Source: Brevibacillus antibioticus
GTDB lineage: Bacteria > Bacillota > Bacilli > Brevibacillales > Brevibacillaceae
Direction of reading: 5' to 3'
Assembly (NCBI RefSeq): GCF_005217615.1
Contig: NZ_SZNK01000001.1
Location: forward strand, 1,321,501 to 1,385,500
DNA: 64,000 nucleotides
Of this stretch, positions 33,561 through 44,769 are shown piece after piece. The stretch's first letter is position 1, and each line of letters starts with the position of its first letter. The position numbers and the translations under genes are program-made. The notes beneath the pieces were generated by a model that saw only the letters and a program-made list of their open reading frames with translations, ran no database searches and was not told the origin of the DNA.

Positions 33561-34793
33561 TCAGGACGCTGAAGAACTCCGCCGAACCATGACTACGTAG
33601 CAGACAATGGCACCGATTGTAGAAAGCGCAATGATGATCCCCATTGGTACTGCGGTATGTTCGCCGCTGATTCCCACAAGTGGAGCGACAATACCGCCGC
33701 TAATGAAGGAAAGTAGCCCCTGGAGAGCAGATGCGCTTCCGGCCGCCTTGCTTTGATTTTGCATGGCGAGGGAAAAGCCTGTTGCGCCGACAATCCCTAC
33801 ACTGGATACGACAAAGAAAAGGGGAACGAGAACAGCAATAAGACCAGCTTGTAGGAGAATCATTGCCAGAAGGAGGATTCCTCCGACTCCCGCAATGGTA
33901 ATCCCAGCAATAAACAAGGAAGTTTCTTTCACTTTACCTGCAAGCTTCCCCGTGATTTGACTCGCAATAATAATGCCTACACCATTCAACGCGAAAATCA
34001 GACTAAACGTTTGTGGAGACACTTCAAATATTTTTTGAAAGACAAAGGGCGATCCGGCGATGTAGGCAAACATAGCAGCAGTCACCAGTCCCTGCGCCAT
34101 GGCGTAACCCATGAAAACGCGATCCTTCAGCAAGGTACCAAAGGTCGCTAGTGTATTGCCGATTCCCGCCTTGGAGCGGCGCTCTTGTGGCAATGTTTCT
34201 GGAAGAGCAAGCACCACGACGAGGAACATGATAGCCCCAATCAGACCCAGTACGACAAACACGCCGTGCCAGGTAGTAAACTCCATGATTTGTCCCCCGA
34301 CGATAGGTGCCGCAATCGGAGCGATCCCGTTAATGAGCATCAAGAGAGCGAAAAACTTCGTCAATTCTGTCCCCGCATACAAATCGCGAACCGTAGCGCG
34401 AGCGATCACAATCCCAGCAGAACCAGCAAGGCCTTGTACGAAGCGAAGCAAGACGAACGTATAAATAGAGGGAGCTACGGCACACAAAAAGGAAGAGACT
34501 GCATACAAAATGAGACCAATAATCAAAGGGATTCTTCGACCGCGTACGTCGCTGATCGGCCCCGCGAACAATTGACCGATGGACAGGCCGAGCATGCATG
34601 CTGTCAAACTAAGTTGGGTCATGGAGGTGCTCGTTTGCAAATCATCAGCAAGCATAGGAAGGGCAGGTAAATACATATCTAAGGACAGCGGACCAAAGGC
34701 AGATAACGATCCGAGAATCGCAGCCATCCACAGCCGTCGTGATTTGGTGCCAGTTAGGGATGAGGGATCAAGTTCTTTTGCTTCATCATTCAC
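33561..34793 (-). CDS. Bcr/CflA family multidrug efflux MFS transporter
   Basis: 410 residues with twelve predicted membrane spans. Family motifs: PLSLDMYLPALPMLADDL in TM1, GQLFAGPISDVRGRRIPLI (motif A) between TM2 and TM3, and RFVQGLAGSAGIVIARA in TM4. Drug/H+ antiport is expected. It begins 24 nt after the MarR gene on the same strand, which likely controls it. Confidence 0.9.
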   Translation of the reverse strand: MNDEAKELDPSSLTGTKSRRLWMAAILGSLSAFGPLSLDMYLPALPMLADDLQTSTSMTQLSLTACMLGLSIGQLFAGPISDVRGRRIPLIIGLILYAVSSFLCAVAPSIYTFVLLRFVQGLAGSAGIVIARATVRDLYAGTELTKFFALLMLINGIAPIAAPIVGGQIMEFTTWHGVFVVLGLIGAIMFLVVVLALPETLPQERRSKAGIGNTLATFGTLLKDRVFMGYAMAQGLVTAAMFAYIAGSPFVFQKIFEVSPQTFSLIFALNGVGIIIASQITGKLAGKVKETSLFIAGITIAGVGGILLLAMILLQAGLIAVLVPLFFVVSSVGIVGATGFSLAMQNQSKAAGSASALQGLLSFISGGIVAPLVGISGEHTAVPMGIIIALSTIGAIVCYVVMVRRSSSAS

Positions 34794-34816
34794 GGTAAGT
34801 TGTCAAACCTTTCTCA

Positions 34817-35308
34817 TTATTTTTCCAGAAAAGAAGCTTTATGCAACTCTGAAGTGGGTTGCGTATTTTGCAAGTAAAAAGCTTGGAGGTTGCTGTGCAT
34901 ACGATCGAGTAAGCCCCGCAAAACATCTTTTTCTTCCTCTGAGAATCCGATGAAGCAGTGTTCCTCAATGACGCGCAATACTTCTTTGACATGCTTGGTA
35001 GCCATCCGACCTTTGTCGGTAAGATAAACGCGGGAGATTCGCTGGTCCCGTTCATCTGCTTTGCGCTCGACAAGTCCCGATTTGGCCATCCGATTAATCA
35101 TGACCGTAAGCGTAGCGGGCTGTACCCCGATTTTTCGGGCCAATTCTCTTTGAATCATTCCATCTTTATCAAACAACCGCATCAAGAGAATGGGCTGACC
35201 GGGATAGACGTCGTATTTTTGAATCAGAAATTCTACATTTTGCCGATGCATTTTCATTACATGCGACGCAGAATGGGTTAATGCGGTTGCATAACTAAAC
35301 TCCACCAA
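34817..35308 (-). CDS. MarR family transcriptional regulator
   Basis: 163 residues from GTG with GGGGGT upstream. Winged helix: PILLMRLFDKDGMIQRELAR, KIGVQPATLTVMINRMAKSG and the wing ERKADERDQRISRVYLTDKG. Typical ligand-responsive repressor of the adjacent exporter; the divergent A/T-rich upstream region (35310-35350, TTAATTAGTTTGCGAATGAA) could hold its operator. Confidence 0.92.
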   Translation of the reverse strand: MVEFSYATALTHSASHVMKMHRQNVEFLIQKYDVYPGQPILLMRLFDKDGMIQRELARKIGVQPATLTVMINRMAKSGLVERKADERDQRISRVYLTDKGRMATKHVKEVLRVIEEHCFIGFSEEEKDVLRGLLDRMHSNLQAFYLQNTQPTSELHKASFLEK

Positions 35309-35508
35309 AGTACCCCCAATTAATTAGTTTGCGAATGAATATTTTGTTTCGTACGTTCGTAAGTCTATGCCTTGTCCTATTATACAAAAACGATTGGTCC
35401 CCGTCATGAAAATGATTTGCATTTGCGTGCTTCGGAAGGAAACACTGTATTCTTTGGAGAAGTAATAAAGTCCCTGAAAATCGAAAGAACAGGTTAGGTG
35501 AGAGTAAG

Positions 35509-35994
35509 ATGATCCTGAATGAAAAAATAAAAGCGGCAGTCGTGCAATTAACAGGAGTAAACGGAGAAGATCTTGGAATCATCTCCACAAAAGAAGCGCT
35601 TCAAATGGCAAAAGAACAGGGAGTGGATTTAGTCTGTCTGTCTTTGGCTTCGAGTCCGCCGCCTTGTCAGTTAGTAAATCAAACGAATTATAAGGAACAG
35701 GTCATCAAGGATAACGCCAAAAACCGAAAAGCAGAAAAAGGCGTAAAAGTAAAAGAAATTCGTCTAAGTGCCTACATCGAAGACCATGATTACGATACGA
35801 AAAAAAGACAGGCAGAACGAATTCTTTCATCCGGGGATGCCGTGCAGTTGACTGTAAAATTGGAGAAAAAGGAAAGTCAGGAGGCCAAGCGATTAATTGA
35901 GCAGCTCATCAAAGATCTGACACATTGTGGAAAACAGGATAAAGGGATTCAAGTAAGCGGCAAGCAAGTAGTTGCCAATCTATTGCCACTCTAA
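35509..35994 (+). CDS. Translation initiation factor IF-3 paralogue, divergent
   Basis: 161 residues. The N-terminal half (LNEKIKAAVVQLTGVNGEDL, then ALQMAKEQGVDLVCL and SPPPCQLV) and the C-terminal half (VKEIRLSAYIEDHDYDTKKR, ILSSGDAVQLTVKLEKKE) follow the IF-3 plan. It lacks the usual RGR-type basic loop after the beta-strand and the canonical C-terminal MFLMLAPK, ending KQVVANLLPL. It is not in the infC-rpmI-rplT context, so it is a second copy, perhaps acting on ribosomes under particular conditions. Start ATG after AGGTGAGAG. Confidence 0.85.
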   Translation: MILNEKIKAAVVQLTGVNGEDLGIISTKEALQMAKEQGVDLVCLSLASSPPPCQLVNQTNYKEQVIKDNAKNRKAEKGVKVKEIRLSAYIEDHDYDTKKRQAERILSSGDAVQLTVKLEKKESQEAKRLIEQLIKDLTHCGKQDKGIQVSGKQVVANLLPL

Positions 35995-36015
35995 TGAGGA
36001 AAAGGGAGTAAGTGC

Positions 36016-36765
36016 ATGCCTTTTACTTTTGCACATCCGGCTATTGTTTTACCGTTACGCAAATGCAAGTGGTTTTCGTTCTCTGCTCTCGTTTTTGGCA
36101 GTATGGCACCCGATTTTGAGTATTTCTTCCGGATGCAACCATTCAGCGTGTACAGTCACACCATGCTCGGATTGTGGCTGGTTGATTTGCCCATCGCGAT
36201 CCTATTAGCGTTTTTGTACCAGTACGTGGTCAAAAAGCCGATGCTTGCACGTTTGCCAGAGTGGATTGGACGAGGGCTGGATTACACAAACAATGGAAGC
36301 AGAATGCCAGCGTGGCGAACGGCAATTGTTTTTCTATATTCCGCGATAATCGGTAGTTTGAGTCATATTGCATGGGACGCCTTCACTCATGACGGTGGTC
36401 GTATGGTTGACCACTTCTTGTTCTTGCAACAATCCATCTCGATCGCTCATTATCAAGTGCCCGTTTACAAGCTGTTGCAGCACGGTAGTACTCTTTTCGG
36501 CGGCTTGGCCATTTTGTATGTGATTGGGCGAAGAGCGCGGAAAAACAGACAGATCATCATGAGACAAGTACCTGTCTTGGAAAAATGGTTGTTCTGGTTT
36601 GGAGTGGGGTTGTTTGGTATCGTGATGGTCTTTTTACACGCATTCGTGGTAAAAGGACTTTCACCCTTCACCCATCCTTTGCAGCAAGTCGTTCCGTTTC
36701 TCTCAGGATCATTGCTTGGAATCGTGCTGCTCTGCTTCGCTGTGGACAGGCTCGGAATGAAATAG
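36016..36765 (+). CDS. DUF4184 family membrane protein
   Basis: 249 residues. MPFTFAHPAIVLPLRK, FGSMAPDFEYF and SHIAWDAFTHDGG are the signature histidine/aspartate motifs of DUF4184, related to membrane-bound metal-dependent hydrolases (YdjM-like). About six membrane spans. Function unproven. Confidence 0.88.
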   Translation: MPFTFAHPAIVLPLRKCKWFSFSALVFGSMAPDFEYFFRMQPFSVYSHTMLGLWLVDLPIAILLAFLYQYVVKKPMLARLPEWIGRGLDYTNNGSRMPAWRTAIVFLYSAIIGSLSHIAWDAFTHDGGRMVDHFLFLQQSISIAHYQVPVYKLLQHGSTLFGGLAILYVIGRRARKNRQIIMRQVPVLEKWLFWFGVGLFGIVMVFLHAFVVKGLSPFTHPLQQVVPFLSGSLLGIVLLCFAVDRLGMK

Positions 36766-36766
36766 T

Positions 36767-36790
36767 AAAATCCCTCGTATGAGGGATTTT
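36767..36790. terminator. Bidirectional terminator between DUF4184 gene and spoVK
   Basis: AAAATCCCTC-gtat-GAGGGATTTT, serving both convergent genes. Confidence 0.85.
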
Positions 36791-36797
36791 ATTGTTT

Positions 36798-37757
36798 TTA
36801 AATGGAAAAATCCTCAGACTTCAAATTCATTAAATCATCACGGGTTGGGTCAGGAATTTTGAGCAATCTAACGGCTTGCACACGTATTGCCTTTTCAATA
36901 TTGTTTCGTACATATCGTGCATTGCTGAAATTTACATGAAACGGATCGCTCGTTACTGTTAGCAGTCTTCTCCTCAGTTTTTCACTTGCTTCAGCAGAGA
37001 TTCTATACTCCTTGTGCTTTGCCATTACATTTGCGATATCCATCAACTCATCCACCTCATAATCAGCAAAGTTGATGTGCACGGGAAAACGTGAAGGCAG
37101 TCCCGGATTTAACTCAAGGAATGTATCGATTTCATCATTGTACCCTGCAATGATACAGACGAAATCATTGCCAAAGTCCTCAAGGCATTTTGTAAGGCAA
37201 TCTACAGCCTCTTTTCCAAAGTCTTTTTCACCGCCACGAGCTAAAGAGTAGGCTTCATCGATAAACAGTATTCCTCCCATGGCTTTCTTAACAAGATCAC
37301 GGGTCTTTTGTGCCGTATGCCCAATAAATTCTCCAACGAGATCGGCACGTTCGACTTCAGTTAGATGACCCTTCGTTAAAACACCCATTTCCTTAAAGAT
37401 CTTTCCGAAAAGGCGTGCGATTGTTGTTTTCCCAGTACCGGGATTTCCTTTAAAAACCATATGGAAAACTTGCTTCTCAACTTTAAGCCCGTGTCGTTCC
37501 CTTGCTTTATTCATTTTGATGAGCGCATAAATTTCATAAATCGTTTTCTTGGCTTCATGTAAACCAATCAGGCTTTCTAATTCTTCAAAAACAGTTGTTA
37601 AATTTGAACTCGACGTGGTACGAACTATTTCAGGTAAAGTATTTAGCTGCTTAACACTTACTGGACGGTTGAATACAACTTGAATTCGGTTATTGCTACT
37701 TGAAGATTCGAGCACCTCAGTTTGGGGAATGGCACCTGCTTGCTTCACATGTTTCAC
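36798..37757 (-). CDS. spoVK: Stage V sporulation protein K, AAA+ ATPase
   Basis: 319 residues. CbxX/CfxQ-type AAA+: LIGLHEAKKTIYEIYALIKM, Walker A GNPGTGKTT, GILFIDEAYSLARG, sensor IIAGYNDEI and the arginine finger region PGLPSRFPVHI. Needed for late spore maturation. In B. subtilis it also lies between hfq and hflX (ynbA), supporting the name. Start GTG at 37757; a second GTG four codons later has a better-spaced AGGTGA. Confidence 0.93.
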   Translation of the reverse strand: MKHVKQAGAIPQTEVLESSSSNNRIQVVFNRPVSVKQLNTLPEIVRTTSSSNLTTVFEELESLIGLHEAKKTIYEIYALIKMNKARERHGLKVEKQVFHMVFKGNPGTGKTTIARLFGKIFKEMGVLTKGHLTEVERADLVGEFIGHTAQKTRDLVKKAMGGILFIDEAYSLARGGEKDFGKEAVDCLTKCLEDFGNDFVCIIAGYNDEIDTFLELNPGLPSRFPVHINFADYEVDELMDIANVMAKHKEYRISAEASEKLRRRLLTVTSDPFHVNFSNARYVRNNIEKAIRVQAVRLLKIPDPTRDDLMNLKSEDFSI

Positions 37758-37903
37758 CTGCCTTGACCATCATACAGAAAGTATACTCAGGAACATCGGA
37801 AAACCTGCCAATTTTTGAGGAGTTTATGCCCAAAAGAGGAATGGAAAAAGTATGCCCAGTTAGGATTCGTTTGTCGGTGTGCATTAGCAAGGAGGTAAAT
37901 CCT

Positions 37904-38212
37904 ATGAAGAAAATAATAGAATACTTGATGATATACTTGTTCTCTGGGGCTTTCTTGTTTTTCGGAAAAGTAATTGTTTATATGCTAGGTGATGAACATG
38001 CATTTGGAGATTCCGCGCCTTTTTATTTTAGCTATTTTATATACTACATTGTGGCGCTCTATATCATTTATCTTGGTGTCAAAAGGTTGGGGTTAAATAA
38101 TCGAAGGAAGACAAATAAAGCACTGGATATTTCCATATTTATTATCTATGTTACTCTAGTATATTTGATTGCAGATGCGTTTATCTCAAAATACGTTGTC
38201 TACTTTGTGTAG
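37904..38212 (+). CDS. Small membrane protein of unknown function
   Basis: 102 residues from ATG after AAGGAGGTAAATCCT; a longer in-frame start is unlikely because it overlaps spoVK. Three or four hydrophobic spans (YLMIYLFSGAFLFFGKVIVY; YFSYFIYYIVALYIIYLG; ISIFIIYVTLVYLIADAFI). It ends in a palindromic sequence (GTTGTCTAC...GTAGACAAT) that recurs beside the IS copy at 47.3 kb. Confidence 0.65.
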   Translation: MKKIIEYLMIYLFSGAFLFFGKVIVYMLGDEHAFGDSAPFYFSYFIYYIVALYIIYLGVKRLGLNNRRKTNKALDISIFIIYVTLVYLIADAFISKYVVYFV

Positions 38213-38215
38213 ACA

Positions 38216-38329
38216 ATGAAGATAGTAAGGTGTCCACAGTGCTTAAATGAATTCTGCCAGTATCCGTTTAACGACGGTTCGCATACTTGCCCGAATGGCA
38301 AAAACACCTTTAAAACAAAGACTAAATGA
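38216..38329 (+). CDS. Possible 37-residue zinc-ribbon peptide
   Basis: MKIVRCPQCLNEFCQYPFND then GSHTCPNGKNTFKTKTK. CPQC plus two later cysteines suggests a zinc ribbon. No good ribosome site precedes it, so expression is uncertain. Confidence 0.35.
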   Translation: MKIVRCPQCLNEFCQYPFNDGSHTCPNGKNTFKTKTK

Positions 38330-38362
38330 AAAGTTGATTTTAGAAGAAGCACTCATGATCGA

Positions 38363-38557
38363 GTGTTAACAACACAAAAATCGATACGCTCTGAAATTGA
38401 TAGAAGTATAAAAGAGAACGGATATACGCTTAGTAAACTCGGTGAATTGAGTGGTGTTAATCCTGGACATTTGGGTAAGTTCCTAAATAGCAATCCACCA
38501 CGTGCTATTACAATTGGATTTGAAAACATCCGTCCTTCAAATAACAAAAAACGGTAA
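38363..38557 (+). pseudogene. XRE-family helix-turn-helix regulator fragment
   Basis: KSIRSEIDRSIKENGYTLSK, LGELSGVNPGHLGKFLNSNP and PRAITIG are the start of a Bacillales XRE regulator. The frame then breaks (FENIRPSNNKKR). The sequence following to 38753 contains a frame ending in IYFSFADMPGNETIENLLAE ... MYTHGVGG that is not recognisably its continuation. Confidence 0.55.
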
Positions 38558-38612
38558 CTCGGCAGAACTCACGTTACGAATCTTAATTTCGGACAATTTG
38601 AGAGAAAAAATG

Positions 38613-38753
38613 ATGCATACGGAAAAGCCCATTTACTTTTCGTTTGCAGATATGCCGGGTAACGAGACAATTGAAAATTTGCTTGCTGAGACTCCTTCAC
38701 TCGTTAATACAAAAAGCACCGTACAGATGTACACACATGGAGTAGGAGGTTAA
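38613..38753 (+). other. Short open frame of uncertain status
   Basis: From ATG at 38613 a 46-residue frame reads MHTEKPIYFSFADMPGNETI and ends TVQMYTHGVGG. No clear ribosome site or family. It is followed by a terminator, so it may be the end of a broken gene. Confidence 0.3.
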
Positions 38754-38770
38754 ATAGAGTAGACAAAGGT

Positions 38771-38800
38771 CAGTACCTTCAAGAGGTACTGGCTTTTTTA
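38771..38800 (+). terminator. Terminator
   Basis: CAGTACCT-tcaag-AGGTACTG followed by GCTTTTTTA. Confidence 0.8.
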
Positions 38801-38898
38801 TGTTTTCTTATTTTTGCAATACCAAGTTTTTTGGAGGGTCTAGTATAGCAAAAAATGTCCTCGTCGTACAAATAAAGGAAGAATGAAAATCTGTAGCT

Positions 38899-39129
38899 GT
38901 GAAAAAATTGGATTCTTTGGAACGTGCCGTCTTCTCTACTATGGATCAATTAAATAGAAAACCTCTTTCCCCTATAACCAGATGTATGACCTTGCTGGAT
39001 AAGAGTCAGGAGGATTTAGAGAAAGAAATGGAAGATTTACGGGGACAGCTTATAGAACTTGCGTATGTAAAAGGTTTTTCCAATATAGAAGTTGTGGAGT
39101 TGAGCCAGCTCCTAGACGAATTATTGTAA
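38899..39129 (+). CDS. Spo0E-like aspartyl-phosphate phosphatase
   Basis: 76 residues from GTG. The C-terminal LRGQLIELAYVKGFSNIEVV and ELSQLLDELL match the Spo0E family helical hairpin with its SQxLD motif, which dephosphorylates Spo0A~P and delays sporulation. An N-terminal extension of about 40 residues is longer than in short Bacillus members. Confidence 0.8.
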   Translation: MKKLDSLERAVFSTMDQLNRKPLSPITRCMTLLDKSQEDLEKEMEDLRGQLIELAYVKGFSNIEVVELSQLLDELL

Positions 39130-39203
39130 TACAATGAAAACCACTCTGGTCCATAAAACTTTAAGAAAGTTGCATATAGATGCAAGGAAAGAAGAAAAAA
39201 ATG

Positions 39204-39251
39204 TTGATTTCTCTTGTAAATTACAATATAACTTAATTAGAAGCATTATCA
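39204..39251 (+). promoter_or_regulatory. katG promoter with PerR-like box
   Basis: TTGATT (39204-39209), 17-nt spacer, TATAAC (39227-39232), followed by TTAGAAGCATTATCA (39237-39251), which matches 11 of 15 positions of the PerR consensus TTATAATNATTATAA. Peroxide control of catalase genes by PerR is known in Bacillales; here it is a motif-based suggestion. Confidence 0.5.
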
Positions 39252-39268
39252 TGTAATACTTAATTTAA

Positions 39269-41470
<2,202 letters not shown>

Positions 41471-41610
41471 CAGCTGCTTCGATTTAAGTCTCCAAACATG
41501 AAAAGTGTAATCTGAAAATGTTAAGCGAAAGCAAAGAACAGTATTATTGTAAAAAATGGCTCTTTGCTTTATTGCTAAAAATTCCGAAAAATTAACTCTT
41601 ATAATGCAAG

Positions 41611-41648
41611 AAACCAGCTTCTGTGACAGGGAAGCTGGTTTTATCTTA
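41611..41648 (+). terminator. Terminator after katG
   Basis: AAACCAGCTTC-tgtgacagg-GAAGCTGGTTT followed by TATCTTACT. It lies before the start chosen for the next gene, which argues against longer upstream starts. Confidence 0.8.
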
Positions 41649-41669
41649 CTAAAAGAGAAGAGGGATATA

Positions 41670-43484
41670 TTGGACAAATGGAAGTCGATTTGGGGGCAGA
41701 ATAGCATTGACGATATTGATATACACTTGCGTAATACTGCGAGACACTTACACAAACTAGAAACCGTTGATGAAGCACTGAGGTTTCTATTAGAGTCATT
41801 TTGGGATGAGTTTGCCTGTGACTACGTTGCAATTATTGAAAAATCAGAGGATGTCTTGGGTATTCGAACAAGAAGAGGAGACTCACAGAGTTTTGAGAAG
41901 AAGTTTCCATTATCGTGTTCGTCTTGTTTGGAATGCTGTTTATCTAAACCCCATTGTTCTATGGATGATATCGAGGTATGGAAGAGTTGTGATTTGCTTA
42001 GAGAATTTGAGAATGAAGGTTTTGTTACTTGGTTTACCTTCCCAATTAAAGAAAGCGATTCTACCAGTTTTGATGTATGTCTTGTTGGGTATCGGGAGGA
42101 GGCTCCCTTGAATCTCCAAGCGGAAAAGTCATTTAGAGAATATGGCAAAGATTTTGCGATCGTAATGGAAATAGTAAGAAACAAAGAGAAAGAAAAGCAG
42201 AAATTGAGGGCAGAACTGGAAGACAAAAATCGCTTGGAAAAACGAATGATTCACTATAAAGAATTAGTGACACAGGCTCTGGTAGGTGATGGTTACTTTG
42301 AGATTACCAAAACGCTCTCGCATTTGATTGGAAAAACGGTTATTTTATTTGATCGCTTTCTGCATCCGTTATCCAGTTTTTTTATAGGAGAACGTAATGA
42401 GGAGCTTGAGCAAATAATAAGCCAGTTGCATGCAAATAGATGGAAAATAGAGCATATACCTGATCGAGAGCAGTGGCTCCAATATGGGGAAGACAATCAG
42501 CTCGGGATATGGAAGGTAGATTGTGGCAGTGAGCTATTTGGATATGTAGGAGTGAAAGCAAGTAAGCAGAAATTCGATCTGGAAAAACGAATGACACTGA
42601 ATTACGCCTTGGATGTATATGCAATTCAGATCAAAAAGCAAAAACTTGTGGCAGATGCAAAAGAGCAGGTTAATGACGGTTTCATCCATCAACTTTTCCT
42701 GGAAAAGATTGAAGATAAAGTTAAAATGATCGAACATGCCAATCTGTTTAATCTCAATCTGTTTCAACCGAATAGAATTGGTGTATTTTCTATTGAATGT
42801 AATCAGAGCGATGAGGATTTACAATTAGTAAAGTTCAAAATGACTTGGATTTGGGAAAGAATTAGAACAACATTACAACTTTTTGATCGAAATATTATCA
42901 CAACACAAAAAGAGGAACGTTATGTTTTGATTGTTCCAGATCAAAAAGAGAAAGACAGCAACCTCTATTGGGAACTGATTTATCAACAAATTAGGGATGT
43001 CGTTTCATCAATCATGCCAGGAATTGAAATTTTTTTAGGAATTAGTTCTTGTACGAAGACTATGGATGACTTCCATGTTTGTTATCGTCAGGCTATTCAA
43101 GCGCTGAAGATAGTGAAAAATTGCATTTCCAACAAAAGAATCCAAAACTTTGACGATCTTGGTTCTCTTTCTATTTTATTTGATTTTAAAGAGAGTTTTG
43201 CGGTAAAACTGTTCATCAAGAAATACCTGGATCCTTTATTAACCTACGGAAACGAAAAAGGAAAAGACCTGTTTGATACATTGCGAGTGTATTTAGCCAT
43301 GAACGGAAGATTAAAAGAAACGGCTGAATATCTGTTTATCCATCGAAGTTCATTGAAATATAGATTGGAAAAAATAACAGATTTATTACAGCTCGATCTT
43401 GATGACCCTGAAGAACGATTTAATCTCATGTTAGCCTTTAAGCTGTACGATTTATTCGAATATAGAAACATCCACCATGAATGA
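41670..43484 (+). CDS. PucR/CdaR-type transcriptional regulator with GAF-like sensor region
   Basis: 604 residues from TTG at 41670, after GAGGG and beyond the katG terminator. The N-terminal 200 residues look GAF-like and contain a Cys cluster (LSCSSCLECCLSKPHC) that could bind metal or sense redox. A central helix (about 165-200) and a second sensor-like region follow. The C-terminus has the PucR helix-turn-helix NGRLKETAEYLFIHRSSLKY RLEKI. A relic of an amidohydrolase gene lies just downstream, its probable former target. Confidence 0.8.
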   Translation: MDKWKSIWGQNSIDDIDIHLRNTARHLHKLETVDEALRFLLESFWDEFACDYVAIIEKSEDVLGIRTRRGDSQSFEKKFPLSCSSCLECCLSKPHCSMDDIEVWKSCDLLREFENEGFVTWFTFPIKESDSTSFDVCLVGYREEAPLNLQAEKSFREYGKDFAIVMEIVRNKEKEKQKLRAELEDKNRLEKRMIHYKELVTQALVGDGYFEITKTLSHLIGKTVILFDRFLHPLSSFFIGERNEELEQIISQLHANRWKIEHIPDREQWLQYGEDNQLGIWKVDCGSELFGYVGVKASKQKFDLEKRMTLNYALDVYAIQIKKQKLVADAKEQVNDGFIHQLFLEKIEDKVKMIEHANLFNLNLFQPNRIGVFSIECNQSDEDLQLVKFKMTWIWERIRTTLQLFDRNIITTQKEERYVLIVPDQKEKDSNLYWELIYQQIRDVVSSIMPGIEIFLGISSCTKTMDDFHVCYRQAIQALKIVKNCISNKRIQNFDDLGSLSILFDFKESFAVKLFIKKYLDPLLTYGNEKGKDLFDTLRVYLAMNGRLKETAEYLFIHRSSLKYRLEKITDLLQLDLDDPEERFNLMLAFKLYDLFEYRNIHHE

Positions 43485-43586
43485 AAAAGCTTTTTTTTTT
43501 CCTTCATGATAAACATATTTCTTTACCCATTTTTTATATACAATTTTTCCTGAAGTGAATGGTAAACACGCCAGGGTGTCATCAGA

Positions 43587-43856
43587 GAGGAGTTCGGAAA
43601 TACCGATCCTAAGTTAGTGCTGGGATCTGAAGCAAGAGCATCGATTGCTGATTTGATTGCTAGTTTCACGACTAACGGTGCCTATGCCAGCTTTTCAGAT
43701 AAAATCACTGGTTCCATTGAACAAGGGAAGGATGCAGACCTTGTAGTAATCGATAAGAATCTCTTTAAGATTCCTTCAACAGAAATTGGAAGTGCAAAAG
43801 TATTGTTGACGAAGGAAGCAGGAAAAGAAACTTTCTGGGATGAGACATTAGAATAA
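43587..43856 (+). pseudogene. YtcJ-like amidohydrolase C-terminal relic
   Basis: Reads LVLGSEARASIADLIASFTT, NGAYASFSDKITGSIEQGKD and ADLVVIDKNLFKIPSTEIGS, the conserved end of metal-dependent amidohydrolases (YtcJ type). The metal-binding barrel is absent. The upstream PucR-type gene likely regulated it. Confidence 0.8.
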
Positions 43857-44175
43857 AGATCTGCCGGTTCAGTCAAAAGTTTTGTGTAAGCACCCTGTGA
43901 AGCCAGGTGACAGTATTCCTTTATTCCCCTACATGGAAAAATGCTATTTGAAAGCAATTTTGTCAAGGGTGAGCGTCAGCGAGGCGTAGCATTTCTTTGA
44001 CAAGATAGCTGGAGAAAAGAACGCTTTCTATAGGGAATGAAGGATTTTTTAACTAATGTAATCTTTGATACGATCATGATAGTACACCGACAATTGCGCA
44101 AGTTTGTCCCCAAATTTGGACACGGTCTGTCCATTTTCTGAGAACATCTATCGTAGCCAAATAGAGCATTTTTTG

Positions 44176-44400
44176 TCATCGGATGGGAGAATCAGGTACT
44201 AGGATACCAATTGTTAATAGATAGCCAGTAGTAAGCCACTGTGCTGCCGCCGCTGAAACATTAAACTCAGACATTATGTTTGTAAGTGCCATATTTAATG
44301 CTGTCTCACTAAATAACCCTATAAAAGCCGCAAACATAAGTACAAAAGCCATACTTTTAGGATTTCGTACTTGAATTGATGTAGACATTGGTGAAGCCAT
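44176..44400 (-). pseudogene. DHA2-type MFS transporter, N-terminal part (inverted)
   Basis: On the minus strand from ATG (44400; AAAGGGAG upstream): MAFVLMFAAFIGLFSETALN, MALTNIMSEFNVSAAAAQWL and TTGYLLTIGILVP, then a quick stop. These are TM1 and the start of TM2 of an EmrB/QacA-type exporter. The rest lies on the opposite strand from 44414. Confidence 0.75.
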
Positions 44401-44413
44401 AAAATACTCCCTT

Positions 44414-44727
44414 TCTTTGGCACCGAGTTTCCCAGTCTTATTGATAGGTCGTATAATTCAAGCATTTGGAAAAGGAATTATATTCCTGGAAATGATGAAT
44501 GTACTTTTGCTAATTTCCCCAATTCATAAACGGGGAACTGTGATGGGGGTAAAGGGGCTTGTTGTACAACAGCTCCTGCGATTGGGCCTGCATTGGCTTG
44601 TTTAATTGTTGACTCATTGAGTTGGTCGTATATCTTCTGGGTTAGCTTACTATTTTATGTTGGGCTAGTTATAATTGGACTTAATCCAATCCAACGAATA
44701 TGGACAAAGATGGAATGTTCTTCTTAA
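44414..44727 (+). pseudogene. DHA2-type MFS transporter, TM3-TM6 part
   Basis: On the plus strand: LAPSFPVLLIGRIIQAFGKG, then after a frameshift near 44565 TTAPAIGPALACLIVDSLSW and SYIFWVSLLFYVGLVIIGL, then stop. It continues the same transporter as the minus-strand piece ending at 44400, showing an inversion with a breakpoint near 44412. Confidence 0.75.
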
Positions 44728-44769
44728 ATATACAACTAGGAAATTAGTGCATAAAGGAGCTAAAATGGA

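Noticed and set aside
41556-41669. Longer N-terminus for the PucR-type regulator
   Set aside because: It would translate through the katG terminator hairpin; the TTG at 41670 lies after it with a ribosome site.
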